DNA of 46,080 nt from an uncultured Roseobacter sp. (GCF_947495275.1 NZ_CANLYL010000019.1:1-46080); one strand, 5' to 3'. Counted from the first letter of the stretch, positions 17,228 through 26,356 are shown. Numbers and translations: made by a program. Notes: generated by a model not told the origin, from the sequence alone.

Positions 17228-18224
17228 CGGCCACCGGCGCCCCAAGGATTACGACGAAAATGCGCAAGATATGATGCGCAACAACGAAGGCGACATCCGC
17301 TCCGACGATCAATGCCAACACGGTTAGCTCCGCCTGCCCGCCCGGCGCGAAGGCCAGCAGGGCTTCCATCCCCGGGGCTAGGTTGGCGAAGATGACCAGC
17401 TCGACAACCACCACCGTCAGAACAATCAGGATCACGCAAAAGCCGACACCGGCTAAGAGGTCGCGCCGCACCTCCTGCATGGTGATACCTGCGTATTTTG
17501 CGCCGATCGTCATGCCGATGAAGAATTGTGCGGCCCAGATCGCTTCAGCGGGCGGTCGAAAGTGCAACAAACCCACGAGCGTGATCGCCGCGGTCAAAAG
17601 CAGCGGTCCAAGGATCGAAGCGCCAAATAGCCCGATCCGTTTCGCACCCCACCAACCAAGCAGGGCGCAGGCGACCATCAGCAATAATTCGTGGACCGGC
17701 ACGCTTTTCAACGGCACGCCTGGGGGATTGCTGAGATCGGCCTCCCAAATGCCGCTTAGCAGAAACGGCAAGGCGACGACGATGATCAAGACCCGAGTCG
17801 CATGGATCAGGGACAGGGTGCGGACATTGCCACCCGCCTCCTCGCCAAAGGCCAGCATGTCCTGAAGCCCACCGGGCATGGTGGCGTAATAGGCTGTCGG
17901 GAAGTCGTAGTTCCAAACCCTCTGAAAGTACGGCACGCCAATCAGGCCAATCACCATGACAGTGAGTGGAATAAGCAGAAGTGTTGGCCACATTGCAGGA
18001 AACGTCGCCAGCACGGGCGGCGTCAGCGTTGCACCAACTGCAACTCCCAGGATCGTCCGCATCCCGTCGTTAAGTGGCTTCAGACCCTTAAGTTGAATGC
18101 CTATCAGTGCAGCCGCCAGGCAGGCGGCAATTGGACCAAGTAGCCAAGGCAGCGGAATATTCAGCAGGCGGAACGCGCCGACACCCAACAGCGCGACCAG
18201 AAAGGTCTGGCCAATCTGCCTCAT
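17196..18224 (-). CDS. AbrB family membrane protein (putative transporter/regulator)
   Basis: A 342-residue integral membrane protein with about ten helices in two similar halves. The repeat motif appears as PLPWLLGPIAACLAAALIGI near the N-terminus and LFGASILGPLLLTAAITLVG in the second half. This family is often annotated as AbrB, or wrongly as ammonia monooxygenase. Function is poorly known; members frequently lie beside TTT transporters and GntR regulators and are thought to move a carboxylate-type solute. Its start overlaps the stop of the GntR gene by 4 bases, so the two form an operon. It converges on, and overlaps by 32 bases, the dehydrogenase gene. Confidence 0.85.
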   Translation of the reverse strand: MRQIGQTFLVALLGVGAFRLLNIPLPWLLGPIAACLAAALIGIQLKGLKPLNDGMRTILGVAVGATLTPPVLATFPAMWPTLLLIPLTVMVIGLIGVPYFQRVWNYDFPTAYYATMPGGLQDMLAFGEEAGGNVRTLSLIHATRVLIIVVALPFLLSGIWEADLSNPPGVPLKSVPVHELLLMVACALLGWWGAKRIGLFGASILGPLLLTAAITLVGLLHFRPPAEAIWAAQFFIGMTIGAKYAGITMQEVRRDLLAGVGFCVILIVLTVVVVELVIFANLAPGMEALLAFAPGGQAELTVLALIVGADVAFVVAHHILRIFVVILGAPVAVRLFSPKPED

Positions 18225-18856
18225 CCCGCCAGCGCCTTCAGTCTCTGACGCAGGGAAGTCTGAAGATGTGCTTCTGCGGCCGCACCTGCGCCCTCGATGT
18301 CGCCTGATCTCAGGGCATCGACAATCATCTGGTGTTGGCTCGCAACCGTGTCGATCCGCGCTTCATCGGTAAAAGTCGTGGGGCCAAGCAGCAAAAGCGC
18401 ATTGTTCAGCGCACGCGCGGCCTCCAGCAGAAAGCGATTGCGGCAGGCAAGATAGAGGCCTCTGTGGAACGCCTGATTGATCGCGGCGGCGCGGTTCGGG
18501 TTGTTGCGCTCTGCCGCAATCTCGGTATTGAGGTCGTCAAGCGTATCGAACTCAGCTTCTGTTCCATGCTGCGCCGCCAGCTCTGCCGCAGTACGCTCAA
18601 GAACGACCCGCATTTCATAAAGCTCCACAACTTCGGCATGACCCAGTCGCCGAACGACAGCGCCCATACGCGGCCGATGTTCAACTATCCGGTCTGATTC
18701 CAACCGGCGAAGCGCTTCACGGACGGGGGTTCGTGACAGCCCGAGCTTTTCGCCGACATCCTCCTCGCGCAGGCGATCTCCAGGCAGGTAAATGCCTTCA
18801 CGGATCGCTGCCATGAGAGCGTCATAGGCCATCTCACCACTCGATTTTTTGGTCAT
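18221..18856 (-). CDS. GntR family regulator, FCD subfamily
   Basis: A 211-residue repressor/activator. N-terminal winged helix (about 5-72) shows GIYLPGDRLREEDVGEKLGL then SRTPVREALRRLESD, the GntR signature. The C-terminal all-helical FCD ligand domain contains an Arg-rich VVLERTAAELAAQHG helix and the AFHRGLYLACRNR and VASQHQMIVDAL helices, where Asp and three His usually bind a metal that contacts a carboxylate ligand. Divergent from the TcuA-like gene, with a perfect 16-bp palindrome between. It probably senses the acid handled by this locus or its product and controls tcuA, itself, the AbrB gene and perhaps the 16020 unit. Confidence 0.92.
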   Translation of the reverse strand: MTKKSSGEMAYDALMAAIREGIYLPGDRLREEDVGEKLGLSRTPVREALRRLESDRIVEHRPRMGAVVRRLGHAEVVELYEMRVVLERTAAELAAQHGTEAEFDTLDDLNTEIAAERNNPNRAAAINQAFHRGLYLACRNRFLLEAARALNNALLLLGPTTFTDEARIDTVASQHQMIVDALRSGDIEGAGAAAEAHLQTSLRQRLKALAG

Positions 18857-18889
18857 TTCGAAAACTCTATAGATTTATCATTGCAAATT

Positions 18890-18905
18890 GTATCCGATCG
18901 GATAC
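18890..18905. promoter_or_regulatory. Probable GntR operator, perfect 16-bp palindrome
   Basis: GTATCCGATCGGATAC is identical to its own reverse complement. It sits in the 77-bp gap between gntR (start 18856) and the TcuA-like gene (start 18934), a position suited to control both. The outer GTAT/ATAC arms match the style of FadR/FCD-type GntR sites. Confidence 0.7.
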
Positions 18906-18933
18906 TAAATATCTAGCTGAAAAGGAAACCAGC

Positions 18934-20412
18934 ATGTCCAAGACAAAAGTCATCGTTGTCGGCTCCGGAAACGCCGCCATGTCCGCCGGTATCGCCGCAC
19001 TCGAAAGCGGAGCGGATGTGCTTATGCTGGAAAAGGCTGGCCCGGACCTTGCTGGCGGCAATACGAAATACACGGCAGGTGCGATGCGGATCGCCTATGA
19101 AAGTTCGGACGCGCTTTTGCCGCTGCTGGCCAACCCGCACGATCCACGCATTCCCAACACCGATTTCGGAACCTACACGGCGCAGAAATTCGCGAATGAT
19201 CTTTTGGGATTCAACGAAGGCCGGCTCTTATCCCCGGAGCAGCAGGTTCTTATCTCGGAATCCTATGACGCCGTGAATTGGCTGGCAGGGCATGGTGTCA
19301 CCTATGAACCGATCTACGCGCGACAGAGTTTCGAGAGGGACGGCAAGCACATCTTCTGGGGGGGCTTGACGCTGGCCGCCGAAAACGAAGGTGTCGGGCT
19401 TTTCGAGATGGAGCTTGCTGCTTTCAAACGTCTGGGGGGACGTATTCGCTGCAACTCCGCCGTTACGGGGCTGTTGACGAACGATAACAAGGTCACGGGC
19501 GTTATGGTGGGCGATGCAAGTATCGATGCGGATGCCGTCATCCTCGCCTGCGGTGGTTTCGAAGCGAACGAGGAAATGCGTGTTTCGCAGATCGGTTCCC
19601 ATTGGGCGGCCGCCAAGGTGCGCGGCACACCCCACAACACTGGCGACGGGCTGAAAATGGCGTTCGATCTGGGTGCCATGCGGTATGGTAGCTTTGAAGG
19701 CTGCCACGCAACTCCGATGGACCTGCACATGAAAGACTTCGGCAATCTGAATCTGCCACCTAAGGAGCGCAAAAATTACCGGAAAATCTGCTACTTCCTC
19801 GGCGTGATGCTCAACGCCAAAGGTGAACGCTTCGTCGATGAGGGGGTCAACTTTCGAAACTACACCTATGCACAATTTGGTCGTGCGGTCCTCGAACAGC
19901 CCCAACACTTCGCCTGGCAGGTTTTCGACGACAAGGTCTCGGAATTGCTGTACGGCGAATACCATTTTCACGATGCCAGCTTTATCGAGGCAGACACGCT
20001 GGAAGACCTGGTCTCCAAACTCGCCGGTGTTGATGCGGCATCCGCGCTCAAGACGCTGACAGAGTTCAACATAGCCGTCGATACCGATGCAGCATTTGAC
20101 CCAACAATCCTCGACGGCAAGCGCACCAACGGCCTCCAACTCGACAAGACAAACTGGGCACAAGCACTGGACACTCCACCCTTCAAGGCCTTCCCGGTGA
20201 CAGGCGGGATAACGTTCACCTATGGCGGGCTGAAAGTGGATGAAAACGGCGCGGTGCTCGCCGAAGGCGGATCGCAAATCCCGGGGTTGTTTGCCTGTGG
20301 TGAACTTGTGGGCGGCGTGTTCTACGGCGGCTATCCCGGAGGGTCTGGACTGACGTCGGGAACCGTCTTCGGTCGCCGCGCGGGAACCGGTTGTGCATCT
20401 TCGAAATCGTGA
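18934..20412 (+). CDS. tcuA: TcuA-like FAD-dependent tricarballylate dehydrogenase
   Basis: A 492-residue flavoprotein of the fumarate reductase/succinate dehydrogenase superfamily. The dinucleotide fold is at the start: VIVVGSGNAAMSAGIAALES. The FAD-binding GGNTKYTAGAMRIAY segment and the C-terminal GLFACGELVGGVFYGGYPGG then SGLTSGTVFGRRAG are typical of TcuA, which oxidises tricarballylate to cis-aconitate. The usual electron carrier TcuB and citrate-type permease TcuC are absent; a TTT transporter and PrpF-like isomerase stand in the same region. AAAGGAAA lies before the ATG. Related FAD enzymes act on other acids or ketosteroids, so the substrate remains inference, but the neighbourhood strongly favours a tricarboxylate. 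Confidence 0.85.
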   Translation: MSKTKVIVVGSGNAAMSAGIAALESGADVLMLEKAGPDLAGGNTKYTAGAMRIAYESSDALLPLLANPHDPRIPNTDFGTYTAQKFANDLLGFNEGRLLSPEQQVLISESYDAVNWLAGHGVTYEPIYARQSFERDGKHIFWGGLTLAAENEGVGLFEMELAAFKRLGGRIRCNSAVTGLLTNDNKVTGVMVGDASIDADAVILACGGFEANEEMRVSQIGSHWAAAKVRGTPHNTGDGLKMAFDLGAMRYGSFEGCHATPMDLHMKDFGNLNLPPKERKNYRKICYFLGVMLNAKGERFVDEGVNFRNYTYAQFGRAVLEQPQHFAWQVFDDKVSELLYGEYHFHDASFIEADTLEDLVSKLAGVDAASALKTLTEFNIAVDTDAAFDPTILDGKRTNGLQLDKTNWAQALDTPPFKAFPVTGGITFTYGGLKVDENGAVLAEGGSQIPGLFACGELVGGVFYGGYPGGSGLTSGTVFGRRAGTGCASSKS

Positions 20413-20574
20413 TAACGTATGAGACTTTCATAGACGAAAATCAGTCGTCGTCCAAAACTTCGTTTGCTTCAGCGTACCTCAATGCCGTTCCAACGCGTGC
20501 TCTCAATAGTCCAATGGTACGAAGTTTGTCCCGATACACGGATTATCTCTAATGCACCCGCGTAAAGCTTAGCG

Positions 20575-21610
20575 ACGTCAGGCAAGTCCCCGATCTACGC
20601 GCTCAACAGCTTTGCCATCTGTGCCAGCTTTGCTCTGGTTCCCGTCAGCCGCACCGATGATACCTCGCAAATCGACACGTTTCGATCCTACCGCATTTAC
20701 TTCCCGTTTCCGTTGCTCGCGATGTCTTGTCTCAGCCGGTCATGGCGCCTTGCCCTCTGGACGGGCCGTGCCATGGTTTTGGCTAGTGGGCTGTTGCACG
20801 CATGGACAGCTATCTGTCCTGATCGGACATTCCTTCACTCACCACGCGCGCATTATCAGGACGTCTTTCTATCCATCGACTTTATCGGGCGCGGAAACCG
20901 GATTGAATAGACGGGCATGATCCTCTTTATCACTCTTGCTCTTGCAGTAGCCGTCTATTGGGTCCGTCCTGTGATCTTTGTTCAAGTCGCGTCGGATTTT
21001 GAATGGTGCCATGAACACCTCAAACCACGGCGTGGATACGGGACGATCTCCGTTGTGGATATCGCAGGTTTCACAGTGCTCTCAGCCAAGCGTGAACCGT
21101 AAGCCGTGATTGAAACGCCGGACAAATTCCTCGCGGATACTGCGCTTCGCGTTTCCGACAACGGCGGGATCGGTATCTCATGCATCGGCGACGGCTTTTT
21201 GCAACCCTCAGTGCGCCCTTGGCTTTGGACAGACCCGAAGAGAAAACCGTAAACGCAACCATTGCATTACTCGATATCACCAAGGCGCATGGGTTTGGTA
21301 TCCGATTGGGGCTGGCAAGTGGTGACCTTGTAACAGACGTCATTGGCAATAGCGCAAGGCAATCCTTCAAGGTGTAGGGAGATGTTGTAGACCTTGCCGC
21401 GGGGTTTGAATCCAAATGCACGGAACTCAGGCACGTAAATTCTGATTGATCAATCAACTTAAAGAAAGCAGATGCGTCAGTGCGTTTCGATGAGCATCGC
21501 CAAATCGCGATCAGCGGGCTTGATAGCAGTATCTCAGTCTTTGCAGCATCTCGGCACAGTTGGGCGCCTGCGAGATTCGGTTTCTTAGCTTCGCCACTTT
21601 GCATACCGTG
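20575..21610 (+). pseudogene. Class III adenylate cyclase, decayed
   Basis: Pieces in order give a membrane-anchored cyclase. A hydrophobic N-terminal part reads SFAICASFALVPVSRTDDTS to FLSIDFIGRGNRIE, then an in-frame TAG (20908-20910), then MILFITLALAVAVYWVRPVI, RGYGTISVVDIAGFTVLSAK with the metal-binding Asp, a TAA (21100-21102), FLADTALRVSDNGGIGISCI, a frameshift near 21195, then ATIALLDITKAHGFGIRLGL, ASGDLVTDVIGN and QSFKV, a TAG (21375-21377), GDVVDLAAGFESKC. The last segment is the catalytic-core transition-state region. At least four disruptions show it is dead. It lies in the same direction as tcuA but is unrelated to it. Confidence 0.8.
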
Positions 21611-22085
21611 AAGGCCCGCCGACGTTTCGCTGTCTTTTTAGAATTGGAAAAAGGTTGGCTAAGGGGCCCAGGTTTCCATCTTAGCCGAGCAATAACTCGA
21701 ACAGATGTCAGCCTAGGAATTGACTGTAGATTTACTGCAACTGAGAACTGCCGTTCTTTCAGCTAACTGAACCTGTCGAATTGGGCTCGAATCTGATTTC
21801 AGAGAACCTGCAGCATACCGTAGTCAGCTCACTATTTGGATTCAAAAGCGGCCCGAACCTGCCAGGTCAGAGTGCCATCGAGGCCGCCGGACGTTAGCCC
21901 GATTTTTCGCTGCAATCCCAAATGCAAATGGTCGGCAAGCTCGCAAAATGCAGGAATAAGCCGCCATTTATACGCACCTCCAAATGTCCGCTTGGAGAAC
22001 AGTTTACGATATTCTGTCTTGGATTTTACGCTTGACCTTCCGGTCGGTGGAGACCCTACAAAGCCTCAAGACATGGAGGTTGGTT
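21611..22085. other. Intergenic region, nothing recognised
   Basis: About 475 bases between the cyclase remnant and the broken cytochrome gene. Open frames are short and show no family motif. The only functional-looking element is GGAGG at 22075-22079, which belongs to the next gene's TTG start. Confidence 0.5.
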
Positions 22086-22496
22086 TTGAAAATTGCCGTT
22101 CTTGCAGATGTGGTTGCCGGTCTTGTTTGGATGCAGTGCAGTCCAAAAGCGATTACCGTCAGCGAACCCAAATATTCAGCTGAAACTGCCGCGGTGACTG
22201 TTTCAGTACCAGCAACCCTCTCCGGGAACGCTCAAGTCGGGAAGGTAACCTTCGACGCGAACTGTCATAGCTCCAATACGGTTAACCAACTGGAAATCGC
22301 CCCTTCTCCAATCCACGCAATTCATCAGCCTTCGCACCACGGTGACGAGGTTTCCCAAAGCGCCTCGGCTGTCGGCATGCGGGGGCGCCAGAGGCCAATT
22401 AGAAGCATGCCGCCGGTCGAAGGTTGCAAGCGTAGCGATGTACAGATGATCCTAGCCTACGTCCGCGACCTTCAAGGTGCCAACGGCATCAGTTGA
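22086..22496 (+). pseudogene. Cytochrome c-like protein that has lost its heme motif
   Basis: Frame of 136 codons starting with TTG 22086 after GGAGG. A signal-like segment (LKIAVLADVVAGLVW) is followed by QVGKVTFDANCHSSNTVNQL. In class I cytochromes this place reads FDANCxxCHG; here the CxxCH heme-attachment motif has collapsed to NCHSSN, apparently by a small deletion. The rest still looks like the cytochrome: IHQPSHHGDEVSQSASAVGM, MPPVEGCKRSDVQMILAYVR. The frame stays open, so a protein could be made, but it could not bind heme covalently. It precedes the cytochrome c' gene by 18 bases and reads in the same direction, so it was probably part of the same operon. Confidence 0.7.
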
Positions 22497-22514
22497 ACTA
22501 AGGAGAACGATTAA

Positions 22515-22958
22515 ATGATGCGAGCCCCATTAATCGCCCTGACAGTGCTGGGTTTGGCCGGAACCGCCTTCGCGCATACCGGCGTCAAAAACATGGTCGT
22601 AAAGGCGCGGATGGATGCAATGAGCGCCATCGGGGCAGATATGAAGACGTTGGGGCAGATGGCAAAAGGTGTTACAGCTTTCGATCGCGAGATGGCAAGG
22701 TCGGCTGCGGCTTCAATCGCAAAACATGCCGCCGATACGCCGGCCCTGTTTGAGGCAGACGAGGATGATCCAAAGTCGGAAGCCAAGGCCGAGATTTGGG
22801 ATGACTTTGCTGATTTCACAGCGAAGTCCAAGAGTCTGGAAGCGCTCGCACTAGAATTATCCGCAAGCATAGCAGCCGGTAGTGATCTGGTCCCGGCCAT
22901 AAAATCTCTCGGCGCGGCCTGCCAAGCCTGCCATAAAGTTTATCGCGAAGAAAAGTAG
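22515..22958 (+). CDS. Cytochrome c' family protein
   Basis: A 147-residue secreted c-type cytochrome. A signal peptide (ALTVLGLAGTAFAHT) is cleaved near residue 20. The mature part is predicted as a four-helix bundle with the heme-attachment motif CQACHKVYREEK at the very C-terminus (C136, C139, H140), the layout of cytochrome c'. Such proteins bind NO or CO and buffer toxic gases or carry electrons in the periplasm. AAGGAGAA lies before ATG 22515. The multicopper oxidase gene starts 9 bases downstream, so they are co-transcribed. The intact heme motif contrasts with the broken cytochromes on both sides of the pair. Confidence 0.9.
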   Translation: MMRAPLIALTVLGLAGTAFAHTGVKNMVVKARMDAMSAIGADMKTLGQMAKGVTAFDREMARSAAASIAKHAADTPALFEADEDDPKSEAKAEIWDDFADFTAKSKSLEALALELSASIAAGSDLVPAIKSLGAACQACHKVYREEK

Positions 22959-22967
22959 AACCTAGGA

Positions 22968-24272
22968 ATGATGAAGCTCACACGTCGAATTTTAATGAGC
23001 TCTGCCGCTGCGGCACTTGTGGTACCGAGGCCGTCTTTTGCCGCTCCAAGTGTGTTGCGTGCGGAACCCGTCAGCTTGCAAGTGCTGCCAGAAGGCCAGG
23101 GCAAAACGGCTCTCTGGGGCTTCAACGGTTTCTCACCAGGGCCCGAGTTGCGGGTCCGTAAAGGTGATACCTTGTCCCTTCGCTTTGAAAACCACACAGA
23201 GCAACCATCGTCCATCCATTGGCACGGTATCCGAATAGAGAACGCCATGGACGGTGTACCTGGGTTGACGCAGCCGCTTGTCCAGCCCGGCGAGACTTTC
23301 GATTACGTGTTTCAACTGCCTGATGCAGGCACGTACTGGTATCACTCACACCATCAGTCCTGGGAGCAAGTGGCACGGGGGCTCTACGGACCATTGATCG
23401 TCGATGAGGCTGACGCGCCGAAGGTCGATAGCGACATCACGGCGATACTGGACGACTGGCGGCTGGACGAAAGCGGCGCGCTTATGGCTGGCTTTGGCGA
23501 CACGCACGACTTCTCTCATGCCGGGCGTCTGGGAAACTTCGCCATGATCCTGCTATCGCAAGACACTGTCCGGCTTGGCGACCGGCTTCGACTGAGACTG
23601 ATCAACACAACAACAGCTCGGATCTTCCCAATTCGAATCGATGGCCTAGACGCCAAGGTGGTCGCGTTGGATGGCATGTCGCTTGCAGAACCACGCGATC
23701 TGTCGGACATCCAACTTGCTCCGGCTCAGCGCGTCGACGTCATCGGCGATGTCACAGCACAAGTGGACTTCCGTTTTGTTGCGCGGGATGCGCTCTATGA
23801 CATGGGGTCGCTCAAAATCGATGGCCAGAATACTAACCCGGTGGCACCCAATATCGCGGCCTTACCTGCACCCAGCGTCTCGATACCGAAAACGACGCCG
23901 AACCAAACCCTGTCGCTTAGGATGGAAGGCGGTGCCATGGGCGGCCGTCATGCAGGTGATGATATCTGGGCACTCAATGGTGTATCCGGGCTGAAAGACG
24001 AACCCTTTGCGACATTCAAACGGGGTGAAACAGCGGTCATTGAACTGATCAACGACACGCGCTTCCCGCACGGCATCCATCTCCACGGGCACCACTTCTA
24101 TGAACTCAGACAAGACGGTTCGCTTGGTGATCTGCGCGATACGTCACTGGTTGAACGAGGAATCTCGCGGAAGATCGCCGTGGTTCTCGACAATCCAGGC
24201 AAGTGGTTGCTGCATTGCCATATGCTCGGGCATCAGGCCTCAGGCATGAAGACATGGATCGAAGTGACATGA
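22968..24272 (+). CDS. Multicopper oxidase, exported
   Basis: A 434-residue three-cupredoxin-domain oxidase of the CopA/CueO/laccase type. The N-terminus carries a twin-arginine-like signal (LTRRILMSSAAAALVV), fitting folded export. All four copper-ligand blocks are intact: IHWHGI (H84, H86), YWYHSHH (H126, H128), HGIHLHGHHF and HCHMLGHQASGM, which hold the type 1 Cys, its Met ligand and the trinuclear site. A possible start is ATG 22968 or 22971. The C-terminal TGA overlaps the ATG of a dead cytochrome c gene, showing that the original unit coupled the oxidase with cytochromes. Roles could be Cu(I) or metal oxidation or phenol oxidation; no Met-rich copper-resistance insert is evident. Confidence 0.92.
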   Translation: MMKLTRRILMSSAAAALVVPRPSFAAPSVLRAEPVSLQVLPEGQGKTALWGFNGFSPGPELRVRKGDTLSLRFENHTEQPSSIHWHGIRIENAMDGVPGLTQPLVQPGETFDYVFQLPDAGTYWYHSHHQSWEQVARGLYGPLIVDEADAPKVDSDITAILDDWRLDESGALMAGFGDTHDFSHAGRLGNFAMILLSQDTVRLGDRLRLRLINTTTARIFPIRIDGLDAKVVALDGMSLAEPRDLSDIQLAPAQRVDVIGDVTAQVDFRFVARDALYDMGSLKIDGQNTNPVAPNIAALPAPSVSIPKTTPNQTLSLRMEGGAMGGRHAGDDIWALNGVSGLKDEPFATFKRGETAVIELINDTRFPHGIHLHGHHFYELRQDGSLGDLRDTSLVERGISRKIAVVLDNPGKWLLHCHMLGHQASGMKTWIEVT

Positions 24273-24720
24273 AGCTTGCGGTCATTCGCCGTCTTTTCTC
24301 AGCGGCTTTGTCTGCCAGCGCAGGCCATGAGTTGGACGGAAGAGACATCGTCAATGGGCAGTCCTTATAAATCGAACAAGGTGGGTTCTGCCACGGTCCC
24401 ACTCTTGAATGTCAACCGAACTGGACATAGCGGATGAAAACAACGTCCTGCACACACACCGCATGACGAGACCGGACATACCAAGCACCACGACCATGAG
24501 TTGCTCTTCGAATACACGAAGCTTGGCGGAGCCGAGGATTTGACGGCGTTTGGTATAACTAACCTCAGCAGCGAAATATCAGTATTCTAGGGCGTGATCA
24601 GCGACAACGAGATTTGGGAGATTCTCTTGTTCATCCAATCGACCTGGTTTGAGTCGCTCAGGACATTCATCACGGGCGAAATCCGCCGCACTAGATTCGT
24701 CATCGCGACAATTTTCGGTA
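24269..24720 (+). pseudogene. Class I cytochrome c, decayed
   Basis: Starts with an ATG overlapping the oxidase stop (ATGA). It reads MKLAVIRRLFSAALSASAGH, then ELDGRDIVNGQSL and a stop (near 24368-24370), GGFCHGPTLECQPNWT with half of the CxxCH motif, a stop, then in a second frame HDETGHTKHHDHELLFEYTK and LGGAEDLTAFGITNLSS, a TAG near 24591-24593, and GVISDNEIWEILLFIQSTWF. The order and motifs are those of a small cytochrome c whose C-terminus normally reads like SDxEIWxILxFIxSTWP. Two stops, a frame change and a damaged heme site make it non-functional. Confidence 0.8.
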
Positions 24721-25070
24721 AGCGCCCCAGAGCTGGCAGACAGCTCGGACGCGACTGTCTCACCGTGGCCTTTTCAAGGATTTAACATGTTCTGAAAGCA
24801 GCGCGTCAAGCTTTTGAGCGACGGTAGCTAGACTGCGGATTGGGTCGTTTGTTCACCATCTCTATCGTGCGTTTCCCTAAACGTTCCGGAGGATCAATCG
24901 TACATTCTCTTCCAATTGCCATGACAATCTCATCAACGTTGCCGGTCAGTCCCACCAGAACTGCCATCAACATAGTTCAACCGCGCCACCGGTCAGTATG
25001 TACATGATGATAACGACAGGCATCCTCCATAGACCTAACACAGGATTGGAATTGCCACTATTTTAACGGG
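24721..25070. other. Intergenic region, nothing recognised
   Basis: About 350 bases between the dead cytochrome and the 3' end of the RTX gene. No open frame with motifs and no clear terminator for either convergent unit. Confidence 0.5.
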
Positions 25071-26356
25071 TTATATCCATATCAGCCCATCCCCGTTGAA
25101 GTCGAACTGGAAGCGGTCCTCATAGTCGATCAGAGCCGCGAAGTCCTGATCAGAGATGACCTCGTTCGACACCCATGCGCCGGAGGCATCGGCGTTCCAG
25201 ATCGAATACAGCCCGCCGCCCTGCCACAGAACACTGTAGCCGTCCGCGCCGTTGGAGCCCGCGTGCAGCGCCTGCCAGCCGTCAAAGCTCTGCGGGACCA
25301 CGGTCGCGCCGAGGTAGCTGAGTTGGATAGACGCAATTTCGTTCGTTACCTGATAGACGCCCTCACCGGTGACCTGAAGACCGATCCCTTCGTTCTCAAT
25401 AGAAACCGCTTCGGGGTCAGGGGCCGCGACATAGTCGAGCAATTCAAAGCTCCAGATCGGTCCGTCCACGAAGTCAATAATAGAAATTTCGTGGTCAAAG
25501 CTCAGGTACTGATTTTCAACGGTGATTGTGCTGCCGTTGGTGTAGGTCAAAATCAGGTCGTTGCCGTCGCGGTGCGCCGAAATATCGTCGGGCGTGATAC
25601 CTGCCTCGAGAACAACAGTGTCCCATGGTCTGAGAAAGCCATCGCCGGTGTCATAGGCGGTGTCGAAATTGTCGATGGTGTCATGACCCCATGAATCGGC
25701 TCCGAACCAATAGATATCCTCGCGCTCACCGCCGATTAAACGATCATTGCCGGCCTCGCCGATCAACTGGTCCCGCCCGATGCTTCCATTCAGTTCATCA
25801 TCGCCATCATCGCCCCAGAGAATGTCGTCTCCGGCAGCACCAAAAAGACGGTCGTTGCCTTCTTCTCCGAACAGTACGTCACGCCACGTATCACCACCTG
25901 TTCCGGAAATGCCGGAAAGGGTATCGTCACTCCCAGTACCTGTTTGCGTAAAAATGAGGTCACTGGCTGTAAGTACCGTGCCATCTGCAAAGTGTGCTTC
26001 GCCACGCTGGTAATCGCTTGTTAAAAAGAAATTTTCGATCGTGATGCTGTCGCCGTTCGAATGCTGAAGCAGAAGATCCAAGCCCCGGCCTGCTTGGCTG
26101 GCGATGATGTCCTCAGCAAAGATGCCTGCGCCGAACTCAATGACATCTGTGCCGCTCGCCTGAAAGCCCTGATAGAAGCTGAGAGTGTCATTCCCCGAGC
26201 CGCCGATCAGGATATCGTTGTCGTTAAATCCATACAGCTTGTCGTCGCCGTCTCCACCGTCATCGCCGCGGAGCGTATCATTCCCGCCCAGTCCGTTCAG
26301 GACCCATCCGCTGCCGTACCTTCCAGAATATCGTCGTTTTCGGTTCCGTTAATCAT
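25071..26356 (-). pseudogene. RTX-type calcium-binding protein with W-rich C-terminus, frameshifted
   Basis: The original ATG is probably 26356 (MINGTENDDILEGTAADGS), but the frame ends at TGA 26299-26297. The protein continues in another frame from about 26300 as LNGLGGNDTLRGDDGGDGDD and then runs open for about 410 codons. It has glycine- and aspartate-rich nonapeptide repeats (GGSGNDTL, GEEGNDRLFGAAGDDILWGD, GEAGNDRLIGG) that bind Ca2+ after type I secretion. The last 100 residues have regularly placed Trp (YSVLWQGGG, IWNADASGAW) and end FNGDGLIWI, resembling the W-rich C-terminal domain of secreted RTX proteins. No start codon lies in the long frame upstream of 26300 before a stop, so full-length product requires repair. 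A downstream ATG at 26081 could still give 336 residues. No type I secretion genes are near. Confidence 0.8.

Noticed and set aside
19228..20277. 349-codon open frame opposite the TcuA-like gene
   Set aside because: Fully antisense to a well-supported flavoprotein with all FAD motifs; its translation shows no family features and no ribosome site.
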